Shown here: one piece after another, positions 1 to 7,687 of the stretch
Numbering within the stretch: position 1 is the first letter of the stretch
How the letters are laid out: the number at the start of each line of letters is the position of its first letter
NCBI GenBank assembly: GCA_025356795.1
Contig: JANXRR010000022.1
Location: forward strand, 1 to 14,703
DNA length: 14,703 nt
Reading direction: 5' to 3'
Origin: Bacteroidia bacterium
Lineage (GTDB): Bacteria; Bacteroidota; Bacteroidia; Cytophagales; Cyclobacteriaceae
The notes under the pieces: model-generated
What the model was told of the DNA's origin: nothing
What the model saw: the letters and a program-made list of their open reading frames with translations, nothing else
Database searches by the model: none
Made by a program: the position numbers and the translations under genes

Positions 1-1477
1 AGGCTTCGTGACCGGGAGTATCAAGGAATGCTATCTTATGGCCACTCTTGGTCATTACATCATAAGCACCAATGTGCTGGGTAATGCCACCCGCTTCAGA
101 TGCCACCACTTTAGTATTTCGGATATAATCCAGCAACGAAGTTTTACCATGGTCCACATGCCCCATGATGGTAACAATAGGGGCGCGAGCTAATAATTCT
201 TCCTCTGTATCTTCTTGTTCTTCAACTAGAGTTTCATCTTCCGTGTTAGTAAACTGCACTTCGTATCCAAATTCGCTGGCAATGACTGTGATTGCTTCTG
301 CGTCTAACCTTTGGTTAATGGATACGAACATACCCAGTCCTAAACAAGCTGAGATTACGTCATTAACTGAAATATCCATCATCGATGCCAAATCATTGGC
401 AGAAATGAATTCCGTTACTTTTAGTGTTTTTGAATCTTCTTGTTCTTGTTGAAAACGTTCTTCTTCTGCATCTGAGTTGGCTTGACGCTTTTCTCTTCTG
501 TATTTCGCACCTGTAAACTTTTTATTACCTCCGCTTAGTTTCGCAAGGGTGGCTTTAATCTGATCTTGAATTTCTTTTTCTGTTGGTTCAGCCTTTGGCG
601 TGCGTGAAGGCAAGGGCCTTTTTGCCGGACCGCCTCCATGAGTAGGAGCTCCGTTGCTGGGGTTGCCGGGCCGGTTGTTTCCACCACTACCCTGGCCGGG
701 TGTAGGTGGAAGTCTTTTTCTTGGTCTTTTCTTTTGAGCTTCACTTCTAAGATCGGATGATGCTACCGGCTGCTCTTTTTTCTTTTCTTGAGGTAATTCA
801 ATTCTATCTACGACCTTTAATCCTTGGAGTCTCTCTGCCTTAGCTTTGATCAATTCTTGTTCGGGCATTTTCTCAGCAACAACAGCAATTGCTGGTGGAG
901 TTTCTTGAACGGCTATTACTTCTTCAATAACGGGTGCGGGCTCTTCTTTCTTAACCTCAACAGCTATTTCTTGAACTGCAACTTCTATTGGAGCAACCTT
1001 CTTTTTTTCAAGATCAATTTTGCCAAGAACTTTGAAGCCTTCAAGTTTGGGTTTCTCTACGTCAACTTTTTCAACCTTTTCTACTTTGCTTTCTTCTTGC
1101 GGCTTTACTTCTTCTTTAACTTTAACTTCTTCCTTGGCTTTAACCTCCTCCTTGGCTTTAATTTCTTTTGAGCCAAGGTTCTTGATCATGATTCGATCTT
1201 CCTCTTCAGATTTTTTTCGATGAGCTTCAGGTTCTGCAATTGGCGCTAGAGGTTCTGCGTGTTTGGTTCCAATAGTAAGGCCAGATGCTTCTAACTTTTC
1301 TGATGCAGAGGATGCATACTCTTTGGAGAGCATTGTAAACTGCTCTGGAGAAAGTTTTGCGTTTGGATTATTCTCCACGACAAAACCTTTCTTGGCCAAA
1401 AATTCCAAAATGGTGTTGTGACCAACATTGAGTTTTCTTGATGCTTGCCCTAACCTTATTAATTTCTCTTCAGCCAC
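1..1477 (-). CDS. infB: Translation initiation factor IF-2, N-terminal half (cut by window edge)
   Basis: IF-2 is the GTPase that places initiator fMet-tRNA on the 30S subunit and promotes 50S joining in the cytoplasm. The visible 492 residues contain an N-terminal IF2_N-type helical module (about 5-54), and a long low-complexity Lys/Glu/Val linker with a Gly/Pro/Arg-rich stretch (about 246-293). A second IF2_N module follows (about 351-405), and then the start of the G domain, with the P-loop GHVDHGKT at 439-446 and DTPGHEA at 486-492. The remaining G domain and the C-terminal domains lie outside the window. The start is GTG at 1475-1477: an in-frame TAA is directly upstream, the first internal ATG is near residue 49, and the sequence from MAEEKLIRL onward fits the family N-terminus. 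It is the last visible gene of rimP-nusA-infB, 114 bp after nusA. Identification is certain; only the start codon is inferred. Confidence 0.97.
   Translation of the reverse strand, partial: MAEEKLIRLGQASRKLNVGHNTILEFLAKKGFVVENNPNAKLSPEQFTMLSKEYASSASEKLEASGLTIGTKHAEPLAPIAEPEAHRKKSEEEDRIMIKNLGSKEIKAKEEVKAKEEVKVKEEVKPQEESKVEKVEKVDVEKPKLEGFKVLGKIDLEKKKVAPIEVAVQEIAVEVKKEEPAPVIEEVIAVQETPPAIAVVAEKMPEQELIKAKAERLQGLKVVDRIELPQEKKKEQPVASSDLRSEAQKKRPRKRLPPTPGQGSGGNNRPGNPSNGAPTHGGGPAKRPLPSRTPKAEPTEKEIQDQIKATLAKLSGGNKKFTGAKYRREKRQANSDAEEERFQQEQEDSKTLKVTEFISANDLASMMDISVNDVISACLGLGMFVSINQRLDAEAITVIASEFGYEVQFTNTEDETLVEEQEDTEEELLARAPIVTIMGHVDHGKTSLLDYIRNTKVVASEAGGITQHIGAYDVMTKSGHKIAFLDTPGHEA
1107..1160 (-). 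repeat. Three tandem 18-bp units within infB
   Basis: Three consecutive 18-bp units lie at 1107-1124, 1125-1142 and 1143-1160. The second and third are nearly identical and the first has diverged. They encode KEEVKx-type hexapeptides in the charged, probably disordered IF-2 linker. The period is a multiple of three, so gain or loss of a unit keeps the frame. Confidence 0.85.
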
Positions 1478-1591
1478 TTATTTTTATTGTTTCTTCGTGA
1501 TATTGATCTATTGTATCGATGGAATCCTTAAAATTTGTTGTAAAAATGCAACAATTTGAACTTAAAGTCTTTAACTCTTCTCAAATAATTG

Positions 1592-2836
1592 TTATTCAAA
1601 CTCTTTCCTTAATACATTGAATACAAGCTCCACCGTTTCTTCTTCCAAATCGGTACGCCTTACCAACTCTTCTTTATTTAGCGCCAAAACACTCTTGGCT
1701 GAATCTAAACCGATTCTCTTTAACTCATCTATTACCCAGCTTTCAATTTCATCTGAGAACTCATCTAAATCAACATCTTCTTCCGGCACACCATCTGTTT
1801 CGCGAAACACATCGATTTCCATTTCCACCAACCGGCTCGCCAACCTAATGTTCAATCCTCCCTTGCCTATGGCCAATGAAACTTGGTCAGGACGAAGATT
1901 AACCGAAACCCTTCCTTGCTCTTTGTTAATTTTTAAACTTGATATTTTGGCTGGACTCAAGGCTCTTGAAATATATAGATCAAGATTTTCGGTGAAGTTT
2001 ATTACATCAATGTTTTCATTTTGAAGTTCGCGCACAACGGCATGAATGCGTGAACCTTTCATCCCTACACATGCTCCTACCGGATCGATTCTATCGTCAT
2101 AAGACTCAACAGCTACTTTAGCGCGTTCGCCTGGTTCTCTCACTACTCTTTTAATGGTGATCAAACCATCGAAGACTTCCGGAACCTCTTGCTCAAACAA
2201 ACGCTCAAGAAACACAGGTGATGTGCGTGATAAGATAATTTTTGGATTGCCATTTACCATTTCTACCTTATGAACAATGGCTCTTACATTTTCGCCTTTG
2301 CGATAACGGTCTTTTGGTATTTGCTCGGTGCGCGGAATGGAGATCTCGTTTCCCTCGGCATCAATCAACAGAACTTCTCTGCTCAACACTTGGTAAACTT
2401 CACCTGAGATAATTTCACCTACAATGTCTTTGTATTTTTGATAAATAATATCTTTTTCTAAATCTTTTACTTTTTGAATAAGTGTTTGGCGCGCTGTGGT
2501 TACGGCTCTCCTTCCAAAATCTTCAAGGTGAATTTCTTCGGCTACTTCTTCGCCCACTTCAAAGTCTGGCTCAATTTTCTGAGCTTCGGTAAGACTAATT
2601 TTGTCATGTTCCCAAATATCCTCAGAGTCATCTTCCACAATTTCGCGAAAGCGCCAAATTTCTAAATCTCCTTTATCGGCATTTACAATGATGTCGAAAT
2701 TGTCATCCGTAGTATATTTCTTACGGATCATATTTCTAAATACGTCTTCCAAAATGCGGATCATTGTTGGGCGATCGATGTTCTTTTGTTTTGCAAAGTC
2801 TGCAAACGATTCTATCAGTGTTGAGGTGTCCATCAT
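1592..2836 (-). CDS. nusA: Transcription termination/antitermination factor NusA
   Basis: NusA binds RNA polymerase and nascent RNA and modulates pausing, intrinsic termination and antitermination. The 414-residue product has the expected order: an N-terminal RNA polymerase-binding domain (about 1-125), an S1 domain (about 135-205), and two KH domains with GMKG at 258-261 and GKGG at 324-327. An acidic linker follows, and then one short C-terminal helix-hairpin-helix-like region (about 365-414). It is shorter than the 495-residue E. coli protein, which has two C-terminal acidic repeats. Translation can start at either of two adjacent ATGs (MMD). It begins 13 nt after the rimP stop, so the two genes are surely co-transcribed. 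The leader hairpin upstream of rimP is a plausible target for NusA feedback, but that is inference. Confidence 0.97.
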   Translation of the reverse strand: MMDTSTLIESFADFAKQKNIDRPTMIRILEDVFRNMIRKKYTTDDNFDIIVNADKGDLEIWRFREIVEDDSEDIWEHDKISLTEAQKIEPDFEVGEEVAEEIHLEDFGRRAVTTARQTLIQKVKDLEKDIIYQKYKDIVGEIISGEVYQVLSREVLLIDAEGNEISIPRTEQIPKDRYRKGENVRAIVHKVEMVNGNPKIILSRTSPVFLERLFEQEVPEVFDGLITIKRVVREPGERAKVAVESYDDRIDPVGACVGMKGSRIHAVVRELQNENIDVINFTENLDLYISRALSPAKISSLKINKEQGRVSVNLRPDQVSLAIGKGGLNIRLASRLVEMEIDVFRETDGVPEEDVDLDEFSDEIESWVIDELKRIGLDSAKSVLALNKEELVRRTDLEEETVELVFNVLRKEFE

Positions 2837-2849
2837 GGTTACCTAAAAT

Positions 2850-3317
2850 TTATTTAAACGAAACTTCTACTAAAACTCTTTCTAAATCTTGAAAAGCAAA
2901 CCCTATCCGCTTTAACTCTTTTTTCTTTCCTTCTTTCACTTCCTGCTCTAGGTAAATTTGGTCATCTTCTACTTCAACCAATTTCCCACGTTCAATGCGT
3001 TTGTCTTTTAATTGAATTTTTAATGACCTACCTATATTTTTGAAGTATTGCCGCTTCAACTTTAGAGGTTGATCAATACCAGGTGTTGTAACTTCTAATC
3101 CGTAATTCTCTAAAAGGTTTCCTTCGTCTAAGAGATTGGTCAAAGCTCTACTAACCAAAGCACAATCATCAATATTTATTCCCTTGTCACTATCTAATAC
3201 TACCGTTATTTTAATGGGCGAGCTTTTAAAATTGATCACTAAGTCAACCAAAAAAGAGGCTTTATCAACCAAGCTTTGGTTTACTAATGATTTGATTTGT
3301 TGTTCACTTGCTACCAT
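2850..3317 (-). CDS. rimP: Ribosome maturation factor RimP
   Basis: RimP assists late assembly of the 30S ribosomal subunit. The 155-residue product has the usual two-domain length: an N-terminal alpha/beta domain (about 1-75) and a C-terminal SH3-like barrel (about 85-155). The family hallmark is the joining segment YGLEVTTPGIDQPLK at 72-86, equivalent to the LEVSSPGLDRPL region of other RimPs. It is the first gene of rimP-nusA-infB, the standard bacterial order. The ATG at 3317 follows an AT-rich leader with no visible Shine-Dalgarno sequence, as is normal in Bacteroidota. The near-consensus promoter at 3386-3416 and the terminator-like hairpin at 3337-3361 lie just upstream. Confidence 0.95.
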   Translation of the reverse strand: MVASEQQIKSLVNQSLVDKASFLVDLVINFKSSPIKITVVLDSDKGINIDDCALVSRALTNLLDEGNLLENYGLEVTTPGIDQPLKLKRQYFKNIGRSLKIQLKDKRIERGKLVEVEDDQIYLEQEVKEGKKKELKRIGFAFQDLERVLVEVSFK

Positions 3318-3327
3318 AAAAAAATTC

Positions 3328-3361
3328 TTATAATAAAAGAGGGGACTTGCGGTCCCCTCTT
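3328..3361 (-). terminator. Strong intrinsic-terminator-like hairpin between the UDP-sugar operon and rimP
   Basis: Read on the minus strand, AAGAGGGGAC and GTCCCCTCTT form a perfect 10-bp stem (3337-3346 with 3352-3361) around a 5-nt CGCAA loop, followed by TTATTATA. It would end transcripts of the ugd-uxs operon. It lies 19 nt before the rimP ATG and downstream of the only good rimP promoter candidate, so it should also be present in the rimP-nusA-infB leader and may act as an attenuator there. Confidence 0.85.
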
Positions 3362-3385
3362 AATCATTTTGAATCAGAAGTAATG

Positions 3386-3416
3386 CAAAGGTAGATTATT
3401 TTTACTTTATCACAAA
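3386..3416 (-). promoter_or_regulatory. Bacteroidota-type promoter for rimP-nusA-infB
   Basis: On the minus strand, TTTG (3413-3416), a 19-nt spacer and TACCTTTG (3386-3393) match the Bacteroidota primary sigma pattern TTTG-N19-21-TAnnTTTG. The start point would be near 3380, giving a leader of about 60 nt that contains the 3337-3361 hairpin. The call rests on pattern match only. Confidence 0.75.
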
Positions 3417-3446
3417 ACACACAATGCTTTCATGAGTATTTATTGC

Positions 3447-4436
3447 CTATTTTTTATAGTTTTCAAACTCGCGGTGATCATTATGATACAACTCTTCTTT
3501 TGTTAACGACTTGAAATATGAATACGTTATTTTCAACCCTTCTGCGCGTGAAATTTTAGGTTCCCAACCTAAAATACTTTTTGCTTTTGTAATGTCTGGT
3601 TGCCTTTGTTTAGGATCGTCTTTTGGCAAAGCCTGATAGATTATCTTTTGATTTGTGCCAGTTAATTTTATTATTTCTTCTGCAAAATCTTTGATTGTAA
3701 TTTCATTTGGGTTTCCAATGTTTACAGGATATGCATACTCAGAAAGTAGAAGTCGATAAATTCCTTCTACTAAATCATCAACATAGCAGAAAGATCGTGT
3801 CTGAGAGCCATCACCAAAAATTGTCAAGTCTTCACCGCGCAGCGCCTGACCGATAAACGCTGGCAAAACGCGACCATCATTAAGCCTCATGCGTGGGCCA
3901 TAGGTATTGAAAATTCGTATAATCCGAGTCTCTAATTTATGATAGGTATGATAAGCCATTGTGATGGCTTCTTGAAAGCGCTTGGCTTCGTCATAAACCC
4001 CACGAGGGCCAACAGTATTTACATTGCCATAATATTCTTCTGGCTGTGGATGAACACTGGGATCTCCATAAATTTCAGAAGTTGAGGCTACTAATATCCG
4101 TGCCTTTTTGACTCGAGCCAATCCAAGAAGGTTATGGGTTCCGAGTGAGCCAACTTTCAGTGTTTGAATCGGAATTTTTAGATAGTCAATAGGACTTGCA
4201 GGAGAAGCAAAATGAAGAATATAATCGAGATGCCCTGGAACGTGTACAAATGATGAAACATCGTGGTGATAAAACTCAAAATCTTTATGTTTGAAAAGGT
4301 GCTCAATATTTTTTAAGTCCCCAGTTATTAAGTTATCCATCGCGATAACGGAGTAGCCCTCTTTGATAAATCGATCACACAAATGAGAACCAAGGAACCC
4401 CGCTCCTCCAGTAATCAAAACTTTCTTTTTACTCAT
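3447..4436 (-). CDS. UDP-glucuronate decarboxylase (UDP-xylose synthase), extended SDR family
   Basis: This is probably the NAD-dependent enzyme converting UDP-glucuronate to UDP-xylose, a sugar donor for cell-surface polysaccharide. From the chosen start the protein is 329 residues. It shows the Rossmann motif GGAGFLG at 10-16, the Ser-Thr-Ser-Glu segment at 118-121, and the catalytic YxxxK pair Tyr148/Lys152. Later come NTYGPRM and a TRSFCYVDD substrate-binding segment typical of UXS-like decarboxylases. An upstream in-frame ATG at 4454 exists, but the ATG at 4436 ([11 protein letters not shown]) places the Rossmann strand at the usual distance. It overlaps the end of ugd by 8 nt (ATGAGTAA), suggesting translational coupling. 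The preceding gene makes its substrate, which supports the call. Another nucleotide-sugar epimerase/dehydratase is possible but less likely. Confidence 0.9.
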   Translation of the reverse strand: MSKKKVLITGGAGFLGSHLCDRFIKEGYSVIAMDNLITGDLKNIEHLFKHKDFEFYHHDVSSFVHVPGHLDYILHFASPASPIDYLKIPIQTLKVGSLGTHNLLGLARVKKARILVASTSEIYGDPSVHPQPEEYYGNVNTVGPRGVYDEAKRFQEAITMAYHTYHKLETRIIRIFNTYGPRMRLNDGRVLPAFIGQALRGEDLTIFGDGSQTRSFCYVDDLVEGIYRLLLSEYAYPVNIGNPNEITIKDFAEEIIKLTGTNQKIIYQALPKDDPKQRQPDITKAKSILGWEPKISRAEGLKITYSYFKSLTKEELYHNDHREFENYKK

Positions 4437-5739
4437 ATACGGTTTCTCTTCCAATGCTGTAGTATGTAAATCCTAATTCTTTCATGGCTGTAAGGTCAAA
4501 TAAATTTCTTCCATCAAAAATAACTTTGCTAGAAAGGGCACTTACTATTTTTTCAAAATCAGGTGCACGATACTCAGGCCATTCGGTAGCAATTAAAAGG
4601 GCATCGGCATCTTTTAAGGCATCATAGGGGTTTTCGCAGAAGTTGATTTTATCACCAAAAATCTTTTTCACATTAGGTATTGCCTCAGGATCGTGAGCAC
4701 TAATGGTGCCTCCTTCTTTTAAAATCTCTTCGATATTATAGAGAGCAGGGGCTTCGCGGATATCGTCAGTGTGAGGTTTAAAGGCCAATCCCCAAAAAGC
4801 AATTTTTTTCCCTTTAAGATAGCCAAAATGTTTTTTGAGGCGCGGGATTAAAACTGTTTTTTGCAATTCATTTACATCCATAACTGCCTTCAAAATTTTG
4901 AAATCGTAGTTTACGTCTTCAGACGATTTTGACAATGCTTGCACATCTTTTGGGAAGCAACTTCCGCCATAACCAATACCGGCAAAAAGGAATCGCTTGC
5001 CAATGCGCGAATCAGAACCCATTCCTAGTCTTACCGCATCAATGTCAGCTCCTAAACGTTCGCATATATTTGCCACTTCATTCATGAAGCTAATTTTTGT
5101 TGCAAGGAATGAGTTTGCGGCATATTTTGTAAGTTCGGCTGAGCGTTCGTCCATAAAAATCACTGGATTGCCTTGGCGAACCAGAGGGGAATATAATGTC
5201 TCCATAATTTTTTTGGCTTTTGCAGACTTGGTTCCAACCACTACACGCTCAGGTTTCATGAAGTCATCTATGGCCACGCCTTCTCTGAGAAATTCGGGGT
5301 TTGATACAACATCAAAATCAACCGTAGCTTTTTCCTTAATCATGGAAGTGACTTTCTCAGAAGTGCCAACAGGAACTGTACTCTTGTCAACGATTACAGT
5401 ATAGTCTAAGAGGAGGGGGCCTAAGTCAGAAGCTACCTTAAGGACATATTTTAAATCGGCAGAGCCATCCTCGCCTGAAGGCGTTGGCAAAGCCAAGAAA
5501 ATAACTTTTGCGTCTTTTATGCCTTCTTTTAAATCCGTTGTGAAAAAGAGCCTTCCTTCTTTTTTATTGCGATTGAAGAACTCATCAAGACCACGCTCAT
5601 AGATAGGAATTATACCTTTGTTAAGGTTCTCAATTTTTGTTTTATCAATGTCAATGCATGTGACAGTGTTTCCTGTTTCAGCAAAACAAGTACCTGTGAC
5701 TAAGCCAACATAACCTGTTCCGACAACGGCAATTTTCAT
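4429..5739 (-). CDS. ugd: UDP-glucose 6-dehydrogenase
   Basis: The enzyme oxidises UDP-glucose to UDP-glucuronate with two NAD molecules. The 436-residue product has the N-terminal NAD-binding motif GTGYVG at 7-12, STVPVGT at 120-126, NPEFLREG at 147-154, and the catalytic-cysteine motif GGSCFPKD with Cys261. A C-terminal UDP-binding domain contains [13 protein letters not shown]. Length and motif order are standard for UDP-glucose/GDP-mannose dehydrogenases. The short spacing to a decarboxylase favours UDP-glucose as substrate over GDP-mannose. It is the first gene of a two-gene operon that would supply UDP-glucuronate and UDP-xylose for surface glycans. The start ATG at 5739 gives the expected [12 protein letters not shown] beginning. 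Confidence 0.96.
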   Translation of the reverse strand: MKIAVVGTGYVGLVTGTCFAETGNTVTCIDIDKTKIENLNKGIIPIYERGLDEFFNRNKKEGRLFFTTDLKEGIKDAKVIFLALPTPSGEDGSADLKYVLKVASDLGPLLLDYTVIVDKSTVPVGTSEKVTSMIKEKATVDFDVVSNPEFLREGVAIDDFMKPERVVVGTKSAKAKKIMETLYSPLVRQGNPVIFMDERSAELTKYAANSFLATKISFMNEVANICERLGADIDAVRLGMGSDSRIGKRFLFAGIGYGGSCFPKDVQALSKSSEDVNYDFKILKAVMDVNELQKTVLIPRLKKHFGYLKGKKIAFWGLAFKPHTDDIREAPALYNIEEILKEGGTISAHDPEAIPNVKKIFGDKINFCENPYDALKDADALLIATEWPEYRAPDFEKIVSALSSKVIFDGRNLFDLTAMKELGFTYYSIGRETVYE

Positions 5740-5756
5740 TTGCTAATGTTAAGATG

Positions 5757-5764
5757 CAAAAATA
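5757..5764 (-). promoter_or_regulatory. Possible -7 box for the ugd-uxs operon
   Basis: TATTTTTG on the minus strand fits TAnnTTTG and lies 17 nt before the ugd ATG. I see no TTG at the expected distance upstream, so this is a partial match only. Confidence 0.4.
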
Positions 5765-5813
5765 TCCAATTTGATTGGTTGATGTGTTATTATAAAAAAT
5801 ATTATCAATAAAC

Positions 5814-5829
5814 TAACAATCGTTCGTTA
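5814..5829. promoter_or_regulatory. Operator-like imperfect palindrome upstream of the acyl-CoA dehydrogenase gene
   Basis: TAACAATCGTTCGTTA is a 16-bp imperfect palindrome with 6 of 8 positions paired. It covers the place where the -33 element would be for the -7 box at 5836-5843. Size, symmetry and position resemble TetR-family operators, which often control fatty-acid oxidation genes. No regulator gene is seen in the window. Confidence 0.35.
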
Positions 5830-5835
5830 AATTAG

Positions 5836-5843
5836 TAGATTTG
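5836..5843 (+). promoter_or_regulatory. Probable -7 box for the acyl-CoA dehydrogenase gene
   Basis: TAGATTTG matches TAnnTTTG and ends 19 nt before the ATG at 5863. No TTG is present 19-21 nt upstream, so the promoter may be weak or activator-dependent. Confidence 0.5.
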
Positions 5844-5862
5844 TGTTTTACGATTAAATATT

Positions 5863-7032
5863 ATGAACCTTACAAATGAAGTTGAATCGGCTATTGATTT
5901 CGGTGAAAGCGAAAACCAACAAATGATTTCCCAAATGATTGCTGACTTTGGCAAAACCGAGATAAAACCCAGAAGTATGGAATGGGACGAGTCTCAAGAA
6001 TTTCCAGTGGAACTTTTCAAAAAACTTGGAACACTTGGCCTCATGGGTGTATTAGTACCACATGAATTTGGAGGCAGTGGTTTTGGTTATCCTGAGTATG
6101 TAACTGCCATTTCAGAAATAGCAAAAATAGATGGTTCTATAGGTCTCTCGATTGCTGCCCATAATTCACTCTGCACAGGCCATATTCTACACTTTGGAAA
6201 CGCGGAACAAAAGAAAAAATATTTACCCAAGCTAGCTACAGGTGAATGGATTGGAGCCTGGGGACTCACCGAACCCAATACTGGTTCTGATGCTGGTAAC
6301 ATGCGAACTGTTGCAGTAGCCGAGGGAGATTATTTTGTGATAAACGGGGCGAAGAATTTTATTACCCATGGAAAGTCTGGAAATGTGGCGGTAGTAATTG
6401 TTAGAACTGGAGCAGTGGGAGATTCACATGGCATGACAGCTTTTATTATTGAAAAAGGGACTCCAGGCTTTTCGGCAGGAAAGAAGGAAAATAAATTGGG
6501 TATGCGCGCCTCTGAAACAGCAGAATTAATTTTTTCAGATTGTAGAATTCATAAAAGCCAAGTAATTGGTAAAATTGGTGATGGATTTGTTCAATCACTT
6601 AAAATCTTAGATGGGGGGAGAATATCAATTGCAGCCTTAAGTTTAGGAATAGCTCAAGGAGCATTTGAAGCCGCTTTGCAGTATTCTAAGGAGCGTCATC
6701 AGTTCAATAAGCCAATCTCAAGTTTTCAAGGCATTTCATTTAAATTGGCTGAAATGGCCACAAAAATTGAAGCTGCAAAGTTGCTCACCTTTCAGGCGGC
6801 AGCCATGAAGAATAGAGGAGAAAATGTTACGAAGGAATCTGCAATGGCAAAATTATTTGCATCTGAAGTAGCCGTTGAGGTGGCAAATGAAGCAGTTCAA
6901 ATTTTTGGTGGATATGGATACATAAAAGATTTTCCTGTAGAGAAGTATTACCGCGATGCAAAACTCTGCACCATAGGCGAAGGAACCTCCGAAATTCAAA
7001 AACTGGTAATTTCTAGAGCTATTTTAAAGTAA
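5863..7032 (+). CDS. Acyl-CoA dehydrogenase (short/branched-chain type)
   Basis: This is an FAD-dependent enzyme that introduces the alpha-beta double bond into acyl-CoA, the first step of beta-oxidation or branched-chain amino acid breakdown, and passes electrons to ETF. The 389-residue protein has the usual three parts. These are an N-terminal helical domain, a middle beta domain with the flavin-binding signature GAWGLTEPNTGSDAG (131-145), and a C-terminal helical domain. The last contains ERHQFNKPI (277-285), QIFGGYGYIKDFPVEKYYRD (346-365) and IGEGTSEIQ (371-379). Glu373 sits where short-chain-type enzymes have the catalytic base. Substrate chain length cannot be read from the sequence. 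The gene stands alone between a divergent sugar-nucleotide operon and rpsU, and a possible operator lies upstream. Confidence 0.95.
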   Translation: MNLTNEVESAIDFGESENQQMISQMIADFGKTEIKPRSMEWDESQEFPVELFKKLGTLGLMGVLVPHEFGGSGFGYPEYVTAISEIAKIDGSIGLSIAAHNSLCTGHILHFGNAEQKKKYLPKLATGEWIGAWGLTEPNTGSDAGNMRTVAVAEGDYFVINGAKNFITHGKSGNVAVVIVRTGAVGDSHGMTAFIIEKGTPGFSAGKKENKLGMRASETAELIFSDCRIHKSQVIGKIGDGFVQSLKILDGGRISIAALSLGIAQGAFEAALQYSKERHQFNKPISSFQGISFKLAEMATKIEAAKLLTFQAAAMKNRGENVTKESAMAKLFASEVAVEVANEAVQIFGGYGYIKDFPVEKYYRDAKLCTIGEGTSEIQKLVISRAILK

Positions 7033-7034
7033 TA

Positions 7035-7067
7035 TTTGGTTTTGTAACCGAAAGAAAATTATATTTG
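7035..7067 (+). promoter_or_regulatory. Bacteroidota-type promoter for rpsU
   Basis: TTTG at 7035-7038, a 21-nt spacer and TATATTTG at 7060-7067 fit the Bacteroidota pattern. It starts immediately after the acyl-CoA dehydrogenase stop codon, and the predicted leader is under 20 nt. Confidence 0.75.
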
Positions 7068-7086
7068 CAGCCCAAATCGAAAAGAA

Positions 7087-7281
7087 ATGCTCATTATTAG
7101 TATCAAAGAGAACGAATCAATTGACAAAGCTTTAAAACGCTTCAAAAAGAAATTTGAGAAGACTGGTGTTTTGAAAGAATTGAGATCAAGAACTGCTTTC
7201 GAAAAACCATCTGTAAGAAGGCGTACCGAAATTATACATGCTTCTTATATTCAAAAGAAGTTTGCGACAGACAATTATTAA
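7087..7281 (+). CDS. rpsU: 30S ribosomal protein S21
   Basis: S21 is a small, basic 30S subunit protein near the mRNA exit region. In Bacteroidota it has been implicated in occluding the anti-Shine-Dalgarno sequence of 16S rRNA. The 64-residue product is the standard length. It carries the family start ([19 protein letters not shown]) and the conserved [15 protein letters not shown] basic tail. It has its own promoter directly upstream and an intrinsic terminator directly downstream. It is therefore probably expressed mainly as a single-gene transcript, although rpsU, a xer gene and hpf are usual neighbours in this group. Confidence 0.96.
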   Translation: MLIISIKENESIDKALKRFKKKFEKTGVLKELRSRTAFEKPSVRRRTEIIHASYIQKKFATDNY

Positions 7282-7304
7282 CATTTAGATAACAATCCTT
7301 CAAC

Positions 7305-7345
7305 ATATCCTCAATAGTCATACACTGTTGAGGATATTTTATTTA
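7305..7345 (+). terminator. Intrinsic terminator after rpsU
   Basis: ATATCCTCAA (7305-7314) and TTGAGGATAT (7328-7337) are exact inverse complements. Inner pairs, including one G-T, extend the stem to 14 bp around a 5-nt loop at 7319-7323. TTTATTTA follows. It separates rpsU from the xerC remnant and hpf. Confidence 0.85.
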
Positions 7346-7369
7346 CATTGCTTGTACTGAGGTGGTGCA

Positions 7370-7687
7370 ATGATAGATTCCTTTATCAATTATATTCAGT
7401 TTGACAGGTGTTTTAACAAAAACACAAAAAATTTATATAGAACTTATTTTCTCCAATCTCGAAATTGTTTAGCAAAGAGTTATCCGACAGAAGATTTCAG
7501 AAATTCCTCTTTTACAATACATCATCCTTGTGCAAAAACTTTCCTTAAGAAAGAATGGGATGGTTTATCAATCCAGAAAGAAATTACCAGCTTTATATGG
7601 TTTCAAAAATTCCTATTTAAGCAGGAATTAATCCTCAGATATCAACTTTCTAGTCTAATTGTTCCATTTAAATTTTTATTCTTATGA
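7370..7687 (+). pseudogene. Truncated XerC-like tyrosine recombinase remnant (core-binding domain only)
   Basis: This 105-codon open frame sits exactly where Bacteroidota usually carry a tyrosine recombinase gene of about 300 codons, between rpsU and hpf. The first 90 residues look like the helical core-binding domain of XerC/XerD. They show the start MIDSFINYIQF, NTKNLYR where families have a T..AYR motif, and GLSIQKEITSFIWFQKFLFK where they have an I.RKI.T...F.KFL motif. The whole catalytic domain (Arg, His-x-x-Arg, Tyr) is missing, and only about 400 bp separate rpsU from hpf, so there is no room for it. The last about 15 residues are unlike the family. The frame is still open and its TGA overlaps the hpf ATG (ATGA). 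The region is visibly more AT-rich than its neighbours. A retained small protein is an alternative to a pseudogene. Confidence 0.65.

Noticed and set aside
824..1171. Long plus-strand frame opposite infB rich in Phe, Leu and Asn
   Set aside because: Its composition is the antisense reading of the Lys/Glu/Val-rich IF-2 linker. It has no domain or promoter.
1531..1556. Hairpin TTGTTG/CAACAA in the nusA-infB gap
   Set aside because: The firm stem is only 6 bp of mostly A-T pairs with an 8-nt loop and no T-run follows on the minus strand, so it is not a terminator. The gap has no promoter match either.
4437..4454. Upstream ATG for the UDP-xylose synthase gene
   Set aside because: It adds six residues before the Rossmann strand and lengthens the overlap with ugd to 26 nt. 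The ATG at 4436 fits the family better.
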